Assembly (NCBI GenBank): GCA_015057955.1 | Contig: SVDE01000003.1 | Location: 1 to 58,242, forward strand | Reading direction: 5' to 3' | DNA: 58,242 nt | From: Lachnospiraceae bacterium | Lineage (GTDB): Bacteria; Bacillota; Clostridia; Lachnospirales; Lachnospiraceae | In this document: piece after piece, positions 24,720 through 33,270 of the stretch | Position numbering within the stretch: position 1 is the stretch's first letter | How the letters are laid out: each line of letters opens with the position of its first letter | Made by a program: the position numbers and the translations under genes | Notes under the pieces: generated by a model | What the model was told of the DNA's origin: nothing | Databases searched by the model: none | Seen by the model: the letters and a program-made list of their open reading frames with translations, nothing else

Positions 24720-26069
24720 TCATAATTCACATACTACCGCTACTTGAGTGATGCCATAATGGGCAAATAGTTCTGCCGCCCCTTCCGGGATCCGCTCGCC
24801 GCATACTAACAGCGGAACGGCCGGCGGGCATGAAAGATCGGTATCAGCTAGTACCCTGCCCGCGGCCGAATCGGATGATATGATCTCAGATGCTGAAAAC
24901 ATGGCTTCCCTGATCGTTAACACTTTTTCAGGTTTCATACCGGGAAGCGCGGATTTTGAGCATTTTGAGATGCTGTCCGAAACTTTATCCATGGCAGAAA
25001 CAAGTCTCTCATAGTCTTTACTGTCATTGTACGGAGACAGCATAAGAACAACGTAGTCCGGATCGGCATACTCGCATTCGATCCCGCTTTGCCTTAATAT
25101 GTCTGCCAGTTTTCCACCTTCGAAACCTGCAGCTGCCGCATCCACCGTAATCTTTAAAGGCTCTTCGCCATGCAGCGTCCATCCCTGGCAGTTCAGCCGC
25201 TGAGTACATTTACGCACTGCTTCGCAGCACTTCTTTAAGTCTTCCCTGAACGTTCCTGCAAGGACTGCATTAGTTTCGTCAAGCGATCTGAGCAGCATGT
25301 ACGACGGGCTTGTGGAGCCGAACAGCGCAAGCGCCTTTTTTGCATAATTTATGTAAGTATCCTTATCCGCCGCTTCAGAGCTTACATGCAGATATGCGCA
25401 GCCGGTCAGCGCGGGAAGCGTTTTATGCGCGGAATCACAGCACATGTCCGCTCCAAGATCGATCGGATGGATGGCCGGCTCAAGGAAATGCAGATATGCT
25501 CCATGGGCATTGTCTACCAACAGCGGGATATCAAATTCATGCACCGCCTCTGAAATGGATCGTATGTCCTGCATCCCGCCAAGGTAATCCGGCGATGTCA
25601 GATATACTGCCGCAGGCTTAACCTTCATGGATGATATTTTTTCCCTTACCTGTGCCGCGCTTACCCTGCAGCTGCAAAGTGAGTACTCCGTATCTTCGGG
25701 ATAAAGCCACTCAACCTCCAGGCCAAGCAGAGCTGCTGCAGTAATAAACGCGTGGTGTGCATTTCTGGCCGCAAGTATCATATTCCCTTTGCAGGCATTT
25801 CCCCATTTGCAGGCGAGCGCGAGCATTGCACGGATACATTGGCTCGACCCTTCCGCAGAGTAAAAAGTGGCCGCTGTCCCAAACAGCCCAGATGCATTTA
25901 ACTCGCTTTCAGCAATAATGCCGGACGCTTCATAGAGCGAATCAGCCCCTTGGATCTCTGTGATATCTTCTTCGTACCCGGGGATCCGGCCTTTATGTCC
26001 CGGCATATGAAAACGTACTGTATCTGACAAAGCATATTCAGTTAAGAAGTCCCTGATCGGCGTCTTCAT
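24720..26069 (-). CDS. Orn/Lys/Arg decarboxylase-family PLP enzyme
   Basis: A 449-residue fold-type I PLP enzyme. The N-terminal FHMPGHKG motif, the VDNAHGAYL block and the PLP lysine in DSAHKTLPALTG are typical of small arginine/lysine/ornithine decarboxylases, which make polyamine precursors. A C-terminal substrate domain follows. The exact amino acid is not readable. It starts three bases after scfB and is thus in the SCIFF operon by position, an unusual partner. In other Clostridia such genes are often near tmk, not seen here. The Shine-Dalgarno (GAGG) lies inside the end of scfB. Confidence 0.88.
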   Translation of the reverse strand: MKTPIRDFLTEYALSDTVRFHMPGHKGRIPGYEEDITEIQGADSLYEASGIIAESELNASGLFGTAATFYSAEGSSQCIRAMLALACKWGNACKGNMILAARNAHHAFITAAALLGLEVEWLYPEDTEYSLCSCRVSAAQVREKISSMKVKPAAVYLTSPDYLGGMQDIRSISEAVHEFDIPLLVDNAHGAYLHFLEPAIHPIDLGADMCCDSAHKTLPALTGCAYLHVSSEAADKDTYINYAKKALALFGSTSPSYMLLRSLDETNAVLAGTFREDLKKCCEAVRKCTQRLNCQGWTLHGEEPLKITVDAAAAGFEGGKLADILRQSGIECEYADPDYVVLMLSPYNDSKDYERLVSAMDKVSDSISKCSKSALPGMKPEKVLTIREAMFSASEIISSDSAAGRVLADTDLSCPPAVPLLVCGERIPEGAAELFAHYGITQVAVVCEL

Positions 26070-26072
26070 TTT

Positions 26073-27455
26073 TCATCTGCCCTCAAGCTGCTGTTCTGCC
26101 TGAAGCCATATGGCGCATTCCATCCTTTTACGGAAGAGCTCACACCCCGGCTCATAGATGCCTGTGATGCTTCCGGAAGCATGGAACGCATTAGCGGCGC
26201 ATCCGCCGGAGCACCAGAGCTTTGCCCAGCAGTCAGCGCACTCGGGACGTGTATACACATTGCACGAACGGAATTCCTCCTGTCTTGCTGCATTAGTCAC
26301 TCCCGAGTAAATGTCTCCCAGTTTATATCCTTCTTCTCCCACGAACTGATGGCACGGATAGAGGTCTCCCCAGGGGGTCACAGCCATGTACTCGGTTCCG
26401 CTTCCGCAGCCCGATATCCTCTTATATATGCATGGGCCGCCCTTAAGGTCGATCATGTAATGATAGAATGTGAAATCCCTGCCCTCGCGGTGCCTTTCAA
26501 GCATGAGCTGCGCCAGCTCCTCATACTGCTGTTTTACTATCTCTATATCGCTGCCGGTAAGACCTTCCGGATCACCCGGTGCGCAGACTACCGGCTCCAT
26601 GCTGAGTTCTGTAAACCCCAGATCCAGCATGCACTTTATGTCTTTTAGAAAATCAGGGTTGGCATGCGTGAAAGTGCCTCTTATGTAATAGCTTTTGTCC
26701 CCCCTGGCTTTAACAAACTTCTGAAACTTCGGGACCACCTTTTCCCAACTGCCGTTTCCTGCATAGTCGACCCTGTATCTGTCATGGATCTCCCTGCGGC
26801 CGTCAAGACTCAGCACCACATTGCTCATTTCCCTGTTGCTGAAATCAATGACTTCATCATCTATGAGCATTCCGTTGGTAGTCAGAGTGAACCTGAAGTT
26901 CTTGCCGTTTTCTTTTTCAATGCTCCTGGCATACTTTACAATATCCTTTACGACCTCCCAGTTCATGAGAGGTTCACCACCGAAGAAGTCGACCTCGAGG
27001 TTATGACGTCCTTGCGAGTTGGCGATCAGGAAATCTATTGCCTGTTTTCCGACTTCCAGGCTCATTACCGCGCGTTCGCCGTGATATTTCCCCTGGCTTG
27101 CGAAACAGTATGAGCAGTTCAGGTTACAGGTATGGGCCACATGAAGGCAGAGCGCCTTTATGGTACCTCCGCTTTTTTCTTTCAAAGCTCCGGCCATGGG
27201 TTCAAATGTGTCAGGAGTGAACAGCTTGCCCGATCTTTCGAGCGTGGCGATATCCTCAAGGCAGATGTGCAGGTCTTCCTCCGTCACATCGCTTCTGCCC
27301 GCGTATTTTGCAAGCATGGCCTTAACGATCTCTTCTTTGCTTTCCTGCTTGTACATGGATATCATGTCATAAGCGACCTCGTCCACAACATGTATCGCTC
27401 CCGAGCAGGTATCGAGCACTATGTTCCTTCCGCCCATTTTATACTGATGCAGCAT
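26073..27455 (-). CDS. scfB: SCIFF peptide radical SAM maturase (thioether-forming)
   Basis: Radical S-adenosylmethionine enzyme that installs thioether crosslinks in the SCIFF precursor peptide. The first 90 residues look like the RRE/PqqD-like precursor recognition domain. The radical SAM core has C110, C114 and C117 in CNLNCSYC, with the FFGGEP motif near residue 160. The C-terminal SPASM/twitch domain has many Cys, including GCGSG, ECADCWAKLWCSGGC and a late GC, for two auxiliary [4Fe-4S] clusters. The length of 460 is typical. The scfA peptide lies directly upstream, separated by a hairpin. The symbol follows common usage for the SCIFF pair. Confidence 0.96.
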   Translation of the reverse strand: MLHQYKMGGRNIVLDTCSGAIHVVDEVAYDMISMYKQESKEEIVKAMLAKYAGRSDVTEEDLHICLEDIATLERSGKLFTPDTFEPMAGALKEKSGGTIKALCLHVAHTCNLNCSYCFASQGKYHGERAVMSLEVGKQAIDFLIANSQGRHNLEVDFFGGEPLMNWEVVKDIVKYARSIEKENGKNFRFTLTTNGMLIDDEVIDFSNREMSNVVLSLDGRREIHDRYRVDYAGNGSWEKVVPKFQKFVKARGDKSYYIRGTFTHANPDFLKDIKCMLDLGFTELSMEPVVCAPGDPEGLTGSDIEIVKQQYEELAQLMLERHREGRDFTFYHYMIDLKGGPCIYKRISGCGSGTEYMAVTPWGDLYPCHQFVGEEGYKLGDIYSGVTNAARQEEFRSCNVYTRPECADCWAKLWCSGGCAANAFHASGSITGIYEPGCELFRKRMECAIWLQAEQQLEGR

Positions 27456-27480
27456 ATGTCATTACCTTTCTAAACGTGAA

Positions 27481-27510
27481 AAGATGCCGCCTCGTTAAAG
27501 GCGGCATCTT
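27481..27510 (-). terminator. Hairpin between scfA and scfB, partial terminator
   Basis: Perfect 11-bp stem (AAGATGCCGCC with its complement) and an 8-base loop, followed on the minus strand by a short T-run (CTTTTCACG). It lies 15 bases after the scfA stop and 25 before the scfB start. The weak T-run fits leaky termination that would give more peptide than maturase. Confidence 0.75.
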
Positions 27511-27525
27511 CGCAGTCAAATCTCA

Positions 27526-27675
27526 TTATTTCTCGTTCTTGTTCTCGCACGACTGATTAGCGATGCCGCAGCTGGTCTTGCACGCTGACTGGCATGATGT
27601 CTGGCACTCGCCGCATCCGCCGTTCTTGGCGCTCTCACAAAGATCACGAGTTTCAAGTGTCTGAATTCTTTCCAT
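27526..27675 (-). CDS. scfA: SCIFF ranthipeptide precursor
   Basis: A 49-residue precursor peptide. The C-terminal half matches the SCIFF family (six cysteines in forty-five residues) with CGECQTSCQSACKTSC and a final QSC. Cysteines are at 21, 24, 28, 32, 36 and 43, with Thr between them as crosslink acceptors; an extra Cys at 13 gives seven. SCIFF peptides receive Cys-to-Thr thioethers from the radical SAM maturase encoded just downstream. The ATG at 27673-27675 follows GGAG. It has a near-perfect promoter whose -35 overlaps the stop of the LysR gene. The biological role in Clostridia is not settled. Confidence 0.95.
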   Translation of the reverse strand: MERIQTLETRDLCESAKNGGCGECQTSCQSACKTSCGIANQSCENKNEK

Positions 27676-27725
27676 AATAATGATCTCCTATCGTTTCACG
27701 CATTTTCTACGTAATTTTCCTAAAA

Positions 27726-27754
27726 ATGATAGCATGGAGCCTTTCTAATGTCAA
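27726..27754 (-). promoter_or_regulatory. scfA promoter (consensus -35, extended -10)
   Basis: Minus strand TTGACA (27749-27754), 17-base spacer ending TGC, TATCAT (27726-27731). The TGA of the upstream LysR stop is inside the -35 hexamer. This is among the best promoter matches in the window. Confidence 0.78.
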
Positions 27755-28644
27755 GGAATGAGGCGTTTCAGCAGCAGCCCGAGAGCAGGATTTGTGTTGT
27801 CTTTTTTCCAGGCAGCGATTATCTCCTCTTCTTCGTTTTCTCCCTCCATCGGAACAAATACGAGATTATCGGCATTTGATATCTTGGCTGTACAGAACTG
27901 GGGCATTATGGTTATGCCTTCTTCTGTCGCTACCATCATGAGCGCGCTCTCGATGTCAGTAACTCTTGCTACTATGTTCGGCCTGTATCCCGCAGCTTTA
28001 TACAGGTTCATGAAGACGGCATCTCCATAGGAATCCTGTGCAGAAGAATGTGAAGCAAAGATCAGATCTTCACTCTTAAGATCCGCCCTTGTAAGGCTCT
28101 CTCTTCTGGCAAAAGGATGTGATGCATACAATACTGCGACCAAACGTGATTTTTCATATGGAACGTGTTCGATGCTCTTCTCCAGAGCAAGATTCGTGCT
28201 GTCCCATGTAAATATGATATCGTACTCATCCTTCAGCAGACCTGCTGCCAGAGCATCTGAATAATCTCTGTAATATGTCAGCAGTACATTTTCATGATGC
28301 ACATGGAACTCCCGCATCACATTTGACAGATTGCTGCGCTCGTATCCGCGGACATATCCTATCCTAACGCTGCCTGCGAGTCCTTCAGATGCTTCATGGA
28401 CTCTCTCCTGCGCTCTTTCCATGCGCTCAACGATGGCCTTTGCCTCGGTAAGGAAAGCCCTTCCGGCAGGAGTGAGAGATACAGGCCTCGTATTCCGGTT
28501 AAACAGTTTACATTCAAGCCCTGCTTCCAATGTCTGTATCTGCTGGGTTATTGCTGTCTGTGAAATATAGAATTGCTCCGCTGCCTTTGAGAAACTCTGG
28601 CTCTCTGCAGCCGCTATGAAGTATTTAAGCTGATTTCTGTTCAT
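27751..28644 (-). CDS. LysR-family transcriptional regulator
   Basis: A 297-residue regulator. N-terminal winged helix-turn-helix (MNRNQLKYFIAAAES, FSKAAEQFYISQTAITQQI) followed by a linker helix and the periplasmic-binding-protein-like effector domain (about 90-297). The effector is unknown. It lies upstream of scfA in the same direction, but scfA has its own promoter, so co-regulation is only possible. The divergent side holds no clear gene, only a candidate micro-ORF (28748-28801), which is unusual because LysR genes often diverge from their target. GAAGGG precedes the ATG. Confidence 0.92.
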   Translation of the reverse strand: MNRNQLKYFIAAAESQSFSKAAEQFYISQTAITQQIQTLEAGLECKLFNRNTRPVSLTPAGRAFLTEAKAIVERMERAQERVHEASEGLAGSVRIGYVRGYERSNLSNVMREFHVHHENVLLTYYRDYSDALAAGLLKDEYDIIFTWDSTNLALEKSIEHVPYEKSRLVAVLYASHPFARRESLTRADLKSEDLIFASHSSAQDSYGDAVFMNLYKAAGYRPNIVARVTDIESALMMVATEEGITIMPQFCTAKISNADNLVFVPMEGENEEEEIIAAWKKDNTNPALGLLLKRLIP

Positions 28645-28694
28645 GTCTGTTGCCCTTCATAAGTTTTACTTATATTAGCATATTTATATTAGTG

Positions 28695-28723
28695 TTGTAC
28701 AGAACCTATTTCTATTATAAAAT
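28695..28723 (+). promoter_or_regulatory. Promoter-like element divergent from the LysR gene
   Basis: Plus strand TTGTAC (28695-28700), 17-base spacer, TAAAAT (28718-28723). It would drive a short RNA ending at the hairpin at 28808-28838. Confidence 0.4.
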
Positions 28724-28747
28724 AAGTTTAGTTGATAGAGGTAACAT

Positions 28748-28801
28748 ATGTCTCTCCTTGGGACATCCTATTATTCACAATATATTTTCCTATTGGTATA
28801 A
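28748..28801 (+). CDS. Candidate 17-residue micro-ORF or part of a small RNA
   Basis: Seventeen codons (MSLLGTSYYSQYIFLLV) with a well-placed AGAGGT five bases before the ATG, a promoter-like element upstream and a strong hairpin just downstream. The size makes chance occurrence likely. It could be a microprotein, a leader or simply a small RNA opposite the LysR regulator. Confidence 0.25.
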   Translation: MSLLGTSYYSQYIFLLV

Positions 28802-28807
28802 AAACCA

Positions 28808-28838
28808 TAAAAAGAGACTTCCAAAAGAAGTCTCTTTT
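28808..28838. terminator. Terminator of the subtilisin gene (bidirectional)
   Basis: Perfect 13-bp stem AAAAAGAGACTTC with its complement, loop CAAAA, T-runs on both strands. It lies 26 bases after the subtilisin stop and would also end any plus-strand RNA from the LysR side. Confidence 0.9.
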
Positions 28839-28864
28839 TATTTCTCTCATTATTGCGGATCCGG

Positions 28865-30880
28865 TCAGCGCACTACTTTACCGTCTAAGATAAGATGCCC
28901 TTCATAATAACCATCAAAGGTGAAGTCCACTTTGCCATACTTTAAATACCAGCTTCCGTATTCATTTGAAGCAATACCTGTAAATCTGAAATTAACCTTG
29001 CCGTTTTCGATCCGCCACCAGCCGTTTTTATTATTTTTTACGCCGGTATAATCGAACTGGACTTTACCGTTCCTGCAATACCACCAGCCGTTTTCATTTT
29101 CCTCTACGGTATTACAGTTAAAGTCGACTTTACCGTTCACTATGCGCCACCAGCCATTTCTATTCATTGCAATGCCGGTATAGCCGAAATCGACCTTGCC
29201 TCCGCGTATGTACCACCAGCCGTTCTCATTTTCCTCGACAGAATTGCAGCTGAAATCGACTTTGCCGTTTACGATACGCCACCAGCCGTTTTTATTTGGT
29301 CTTATGCCGGTATATCCAAACTGCACTTTGCCGCCTTTTATGTACCACCAGCCATTCTCATTATGCTCCACAGACTCGCAGCTGAAGTCAACTTTTCCAT
29401 CTACTATGCGCCACCAACCGTGTTTGTTGTCTCTGACGCCCGTATAACTAAGGTCGAGTACTCCATTCGTGTAATAATACCAGTTTCCGTTTGGTGCGGC
29501 ATAATCAGAAAGACCGTTTGTCCCATCCTGAATGATGTTGCAGCCCATGACAGCCTCCGCTGCTGCCAGGAAATCAACTGTACCCCATCCGTATCCTACA
29601 TCCTGTCCGTCGATAGTTCCCAGTCCGCTGCTGCGATATACTGATGTATCCTTCAGGACCTGTTTGAACCAATAATGATCAAGGGAATTATCCAGCCCCT
29701 TGCATATGGCAGCGAGTGCCGCTACCTCAGGACAGGAGTAACTGGTCCCGCCCTTCTTTTCATATGAAGAACTGCCCCTGTATGTGCTTGTAAGCCCCTC
29801 ACCCGGAGCGCTTACCCAGACTTTGTTTTCATAGCCTTCACCATTATCAGAAGACAATCTCTGTGAAAATGATGAGACGCCGCCTGAAGCATTTATCGCT
29901 CCTATGCCGATCGCATACATCGCCGGATAGATCGGAACGGTACTGCCGCTGTTGCCTGCAGCGCATATAATGATGATCCCTGCATCGATCGCGGAATCCA
30001 CGGCATTTTTTAAGGATTCCGACGGATTGCTGCCGCCGAAACTGATATTGATAACACTTATGTTTGTCCCATCTGATCCGCCGGTTTCTTCAAACAGTCT
30101 CTTTTGAGCAGCCGCATAATTTATCGCGCTGACTACATAGCTTGTCTGTGTTGTACTTCCTTCAAAGACTTTTAATGGCATGACTCTGATGCTCTGTCCC
30201 AGACCCGCTATTCCGACGACATTATCTTTTGTTGCCATTATCAGTCCGGTAACAAACGTTCCGTGACCGACTTCGTCTGTCACATCGGATGAACCATTGA
30301 TCGTATTATGCGGATCCACTATTCTGGAGCTGTCCAGGTCTTCATGATCCATGTTCAGGCCAGAGTCAAGGACGGCAATGATGATCTCGTCATTAAGATT
30401 ATTTCCGTCATAGTCGAGGTCGATCTCCGCATCAAAGTCCTGGCCTTCCATCCCGGCTCTCCAGAGAGGTTTTACATTAAGTTCATCTATATTCCATTGA
30501 TCATATTCAAAATAATAGTCATTCGGGTCAACCTGATCAAACAATTCCATTATGTAGTCAGGCTCGATATATTCGATCATCTCCTGAGGGATCACTTCTT
30601 CGATCGTCTCAATGGACTGAGCGGTATATAAACCTTCATCGGCATCGACCAGATCCATTCCTTCGATCTCCCCGACATCAACCTGCTCCTCCGGATCTAT
30701 CTTTACTATAAACCCCTCGTATTCTGCTCCGCTTTCCGCTGCTTCCTCGGCCTGAGCCTGGGCAAGCTCAAACACACCCTCTTCCTCCTCAGGAACAAGG
30801 TCTTCTTCGTCCGCAAATGACCGGCCGGCCATGGCAGTTATCAAAGTCAATATCAGGATCACGCTCAGCAGTTTTTTCAT
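28865..30880 (-). CDS. Secreted subtilisin-family serine protease with NGWW repeats
   Basis: A 671-residue exported protease. Signal peptide 1-23; a very acidic propeptide with inhibitor-like features (about 24-118, FIVKID and IEYIEPDY); the S8 catalytic domain (about 120-445) with D172 (AVLDSG), H206 (GHGTF), oxyanion N310 (AAGNSG) and S380 (GGTSYSCP). Eight NGWW-type motifs follow with exact 22-residue spacing (487 to 641), the same module as in the L,D-transpeptidase, and a short tail. The repeats probably retain it on the cell surface. It is preceded by its own promoter and followed by a strong terminator. The substrate is unknown. Confidence 0.94.
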   Translation of the reverse strand: MKKLLSVILILTLITAMAGRSFADEEDLVPEEEEGVFELAQAQAEEAAESGAEYEGFIVKIDPEEQVDVGEIEGMDLVDADEGLYTAQSIETIEEVIPQEMIEYIEPDYIMELFDQVDPNDYYFEYDQWNIDELNVKPLWRAGMEGQDFDAEIDLDYDGNNLNDEIIIAVLDSGLNMDHEDLDSSRIVDPHNTINGSSDVTDEVGHGTFVTGLIMATKDNVVGIAGLGQSIRVMPLKVFEGSTTQTSYVVSAINYAAAQKRLFEETGGSDGTNISVINISFGGSNPSESLKNAVDSAIDAGIIIICAAGNSGSTVPIYPAMYAIGIGAINASGGVSSFSQRLSSDNGEGYENKVWVSAPGEGLTSTYRGSSSYEKKGGTSYSCPEVAALAAICKGLDNSLDHYWFKQVLKDTSVYRSSGLGTIDGQDVGYGWGTVDFLAAAEAVMGCNIIQDGTNGLSDYAAPNGNWYYYTNGVLDLSYTGVRDNKHGWWRIVDGKVDFSCESVEHNENGWWYIKGGKVQFGYTGIRPNKNGWWRIVNGKVDFSCNSVEENENGWWYIRGGKVDFGYTGIAMNRNGWWRIVNGKVDFNCNTVEENENGWWYCRNGKVQFDYTGVKNNKNGWWRIENGKVNFRFTGIASNEYGSWYLKYGKVDFTFDGYYEGHLILDGKVVR
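28915..29425 (-). repeat. 66-base tandem repeats encoding eight NGWW units
   Basis: Motifs at residues 487, 509, 531, 553, 575, 597, 619 and 641 of the subtilisin, every 66 bases, with the same alternation of two unit types as at 21415-22010. Long stretches differ from that locus by only a few bases. Confidence 0.9.
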
Positions 30881-30913
30881 ATGACACTTCCCATGTAAGA
30901 TTTATTCCTAAAT

Positions 30914-30942
30914 ATAATACGATAAGTCTATGTTAAAATCAA
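30914..30942 (-). promoter_or_regulatory. Subtilisin promoter
   Basis: Minus strand TTGATT (30937-30942), 17-base spacer, TATTAT (30914-30919), about 33 bases before the start codon. Confidence 0.6.
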
Positions 30943-30945
30943 ACA

Positions 30946-30973
30946 GTCCCCGAAGGATATTTCCTTCGGGGAC
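30946..30973 (-). terminator. Terminator after the racemase gene
   Basis: Perfect 12-bp stem GTCCCCGAAGGA with its complement and a 4-base loop. The following minus-strand tract (TGTTTGATTTT) is a weak T-run. It separates the transporter-racemase operon from the subtilisin promoter. Confidence 0.7.
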
Positions 30974-30985
30974 CATTATTTCTGA

Positions 30986-31765
30986 TCACTTATTGATGAC
31001 CCTTACACTTCCGGAAAGCCATGTACCTTCCGGACCGCTGTTCACCTTCAATATTCCGCCCGGCTGGGCTAGCTTAAGGCTCACACTCCGGCCTTCTTTC
31101 CGGGCAATGTACATGCAGACCGCGCTGCTTCCGCTGGCACATGAGTGTTCCCAGAACAGTGTGTCGCTCCCCGGGACATATACAAGCGGTGTCAGGCTGC
31201 ATCCTGCTTCAGTTGCCTTTACGAACATGAGTCCGAGCCCGGGTGCGCCTATCTTCCTGCACCATTCCTTTACTGCCGCCTCAGCCTTTGTCTTTTCATT
31301 CAGAAGGGAGAAAAATCTCGAATCCTCCTCAATGATGAGATGGACCATTCCGGTGCCCTTAACCACCGGTAAGCTGCCCTCCATTCCGTCTGCACAAAGA
31401 CTAATGCTGCTTATATCTGCTGCCGGCGGCATGTGGACATCAGCGCTGAAACTCTCCTGCCCGGTCTTTTGGAGCCTGACTTCTATAGGACTTTGGGCAC
31501 CTGAAACCTTCAGCCGGACTGTGCCGGATGACATTCCATTGTTTTCGGCGTACCAGGCTGCCGCGCACATTGAAGCATTCCCGCAGAATTCTCCGCCTGC
31601 CATTTCAAGCACTGCGTCGGCTTCTTCAGATGTTGCTTTACTGACAAATCCGGCCTGCTCAACCTCCGGATACATCTGCATAAGTCCCGCAGCTGCCTGC
31701 GCGTCTCTCTCTCCTTCAATCAGGGCAGTTATATTGCCTGTAGGATCATATAGCGTGTATCTCAT
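30986..31765 (-). CDS. DapF-like amino acid racemase/epimerase
   Basis: A 259-residue protein of the diaminopimelate epimerase fold, a PLP-independent two-cysteine racemase. The two catalytic cysteines are visible: C61 in GGEFCGNA and C209 in SCASGS. The sequence differs from true DapF around the substrate loops, and it is more like the divergent members that racemise histidine (CntK/HisR type). The gene overlaps the ABC ATPase by four bases (ATGA) and ends a polar amino acid transporter operon, so it probably acts on an imported or exported amino acid. The actual substrate is not readable from sequence. Confidence 0.82.
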   Translation of the reverse strand: MRYTLYDPTGNITALIEGERDAQAAAGLMQMYPEVEQAGFVSKATSEEADAVLEMAGGEFCGNASMCAAAWYAENNGMSSGTVRLKVSGAQSPIEVRLQKTGQESFSADVHMPPAADISSISLCADGMEGSLPVVKGTGMVHLIIEEDSRFFSLLNEKTKAEAAVKEWCRKIGAPGLGLMFVKATEAGCSLTPLVYVPGSDTLFWEHSCASGSSAVCMYIARKEGRSVSLKLAQPGGILKVNSGPEGTWLSGSVRVINK

Positions 31766-32520
31766 CTCTCAAATACTCTGAGGAACTGCTTTGTTCTCTC
31801 TTCCTTAGGGTTGTCAAATACTTCCTTAGGATCACCCTGCTCAACTATCACTCCGCCGTCCATGAATATGACTCTGTTGCTTACCGCCTTGGCAAATGGC
31901 ATCTCATGGGTTACGACCACCATCGTCATCTTCTCTTCGGCAAGCTGGCGGATTACCTTCAGCACTTCGCCGGTAAGCTCCGGATCCAACGCGGATGTCG
32001 GCTCGTCAAAGAACAGGATCTCCGGCTTCATCGCAAGAGCCCTGGCTATTGCAACTCTCTGCTGCTGCCCGCCTGAAAGCTGATACGGATAGGCATCTCC
32101 TCTTCCTGTCAATCCCATTTTATCAAGGAGGTCCAAAGCTTCCTGCTTTACGACATCCTTAGGGCGTTTCAGTACTTTAACCGGAGCATCCATTATGTTC
32201 TGAAGTACAGAGCGATGCGGAAACAGGTGAAACTGCTGGAAAACCAGGCTGAAATACTCTTTTAACTGCGCCATCTCTTTATGTCCGACGTATCTTGCAG
32301 CCCCTGAACTGTCAGTTGTGACGGCCGGTTTGTCCATATAGCTTATTTCACCTGAATCTATGGTCTCAAGAAAAGTTGCACACCTAAGGAGCGTACTCTT
32401 TCCGGAGCCGCTAGGGCCTATGATGCTCACTACTTCGCCCTGGTCTACGTGCAGGCTAATGTCCTTTAAGACCTCGATCCCGTCAAATGATTTTTTTATG
32501 TTTGACATTTTCAAAATCAT
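31762..32520 (-). CDS. Polar amino acid ABC transporter, ATP-binding protein
   Basis: A 252-residue ABC ATPase of the GlnQ/HisP type. Walker [11 protein letters not shown]-loop [10 protein letters not shown], signature LSGGQQQR, Walker [15 protein letters not shown] and the H-loop (VVTHEM) are all present. It energises uptake by the permease encoded 16 bases upstream. Its end overlaps the racemase start by four bases. Together with the permease and binding protein it makes a complete importer for a polar amino acid. Confidence 0.95.
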   Translation of the reverse strand: MILKMSNIKKSFDGIEVLKDISLHVDQGEVVSIIGPSGSGKSTLLRCATFLETIDSGEISYMDKPAVTTDSSGAARYVGHKEMAQLKEYFSLVFQQFHLFPHRSVLQNIMDAPVKVLKRPKDVVKQEALDLLDKMGLTGRGDAYPYQLSGGQQQRVAIARALAMKPEILFFDEPTSALDPELTGEVLKVIRQLAEEKMTMVVVTHEMPFAKAVSNRVIFMDGGVIVEQGDPKEVFDNPKEERTKQFLRVFER

Positions 32521-32536
32521 GTTTCTACCCCTGACC

Positions 32537-33184
32537 TTAATGATAATAGTCCATTTTTTTCTCTACTTTTGACATCACGAAATCGACGATCGCGTTAAAT
32601 ACAAAATAGAACACACCGGCGATCACGAAGGGCAGGAAACTCGTTTGTGAATTGGCGATCTGCTTGCCTATCGTAAACATTTCCTGATAGGAGACTGTAA
32701 AAGCAAGAGATGTATCCTTGACCAGGGTAACGATCTCATTTGTCACACTGGGCAGTATCCTTTTAAAGACCTGCGGAAGGATAACATGGATAAATGTCTG
32801 AAGCTTTGAATATCCCAGTATTTCTGCTGCCTCATACTGGCCGGGCGACATGGATTCGATACCGCCTCTGTATATTTCGGCGAAATACGCGGCGTAGTTT
32901 ATCGAGAATGCGATAACTACCGGGATAAGTTTGTTCCTCGACACGCTGATATTGAACAGATAATACGGACCATATGTTACAGCAAGCAGCTGCAGCATCA
33001 GCGGAGTGCCCCTGAGCACGGAAATAACGAATCTGGTAATACCGGATACTACCTTATTCTTACTCATGCGCAGGAGTGCGACTATAAGTCCCAAAGGCAG
33101 CGAGAATAAAAGTGTCAGGAAGAAGATTGCACATGTTCTTCCCAACCCGACTGCCATTGATGTGATCATTGTCCAGATTGACAT
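32537..33184 (-). CDS. Polar amino acid ABC transporter, permease
   Basis: A 215-residue HisM/GlnP-type permease with about five membrane helices. The EAA loop ([20 protein letters not shown]) that contacts the ATPase is at about residues 117-137, and the RGTPLMLQL motif is near 59-67. Only one permease gene is present, so the transporter should be a homodimer in the membrane. It is separated from the upstream binding-protein gene by a hairpin. Confidence 0.94.
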   Translation of the reverse strand: MSIWTMITSMAVGLGRTCAIFFLTLLFSLPLGLIVALLRMSKNKVVSGITRFVISVLRGTPLMLQLLAVTYGPYYLFNISVSRNKLIPVVIAFSINYAAYFAEIYRGGIESMSPGQYEAAEILGYSKLQTFIHVILPQVFKRILPSVTNEIVTLVKDTSLAFTVSYQEMFTIGKQIANSQTSFLPFVIAGVFYFVFNAIVDFVMSKVEKKMDYYH

Positions 33185-33209
33185 AAATTACCTCATAGAA
33201 AAGAAAAGA

Positions 33210-33258
33210 TAAAAAGGGCTGCCGCGCCGGGGCAAAGCCCTGTATGCGCAGCAGCCCT
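33210..33258 (-). terminator. Intra-operon hairpin between binding protein and permease
   Basis: Outer stem AGGGCTGC with its complement extended by GCG/CGC, inner GGGC pairing, then TTTTTATC on the minus strand. It lies between the binding-protein stop and the permease start, so it probably acts as a partial terminator or 3' stabiliser that gives excess binding protein. Confidence 0.65.
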
Positions 33259-33270
33259 GTATTTGATCAA

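Noticed and set aside
28964..29000. Irregular last repeat unit (YGSW instead of NGWW) in the subtilisin as a sign of frameshift
   Set aside because: The frame remains open and the 22-residue spacing is kept; it is a normal degenerate end unit.
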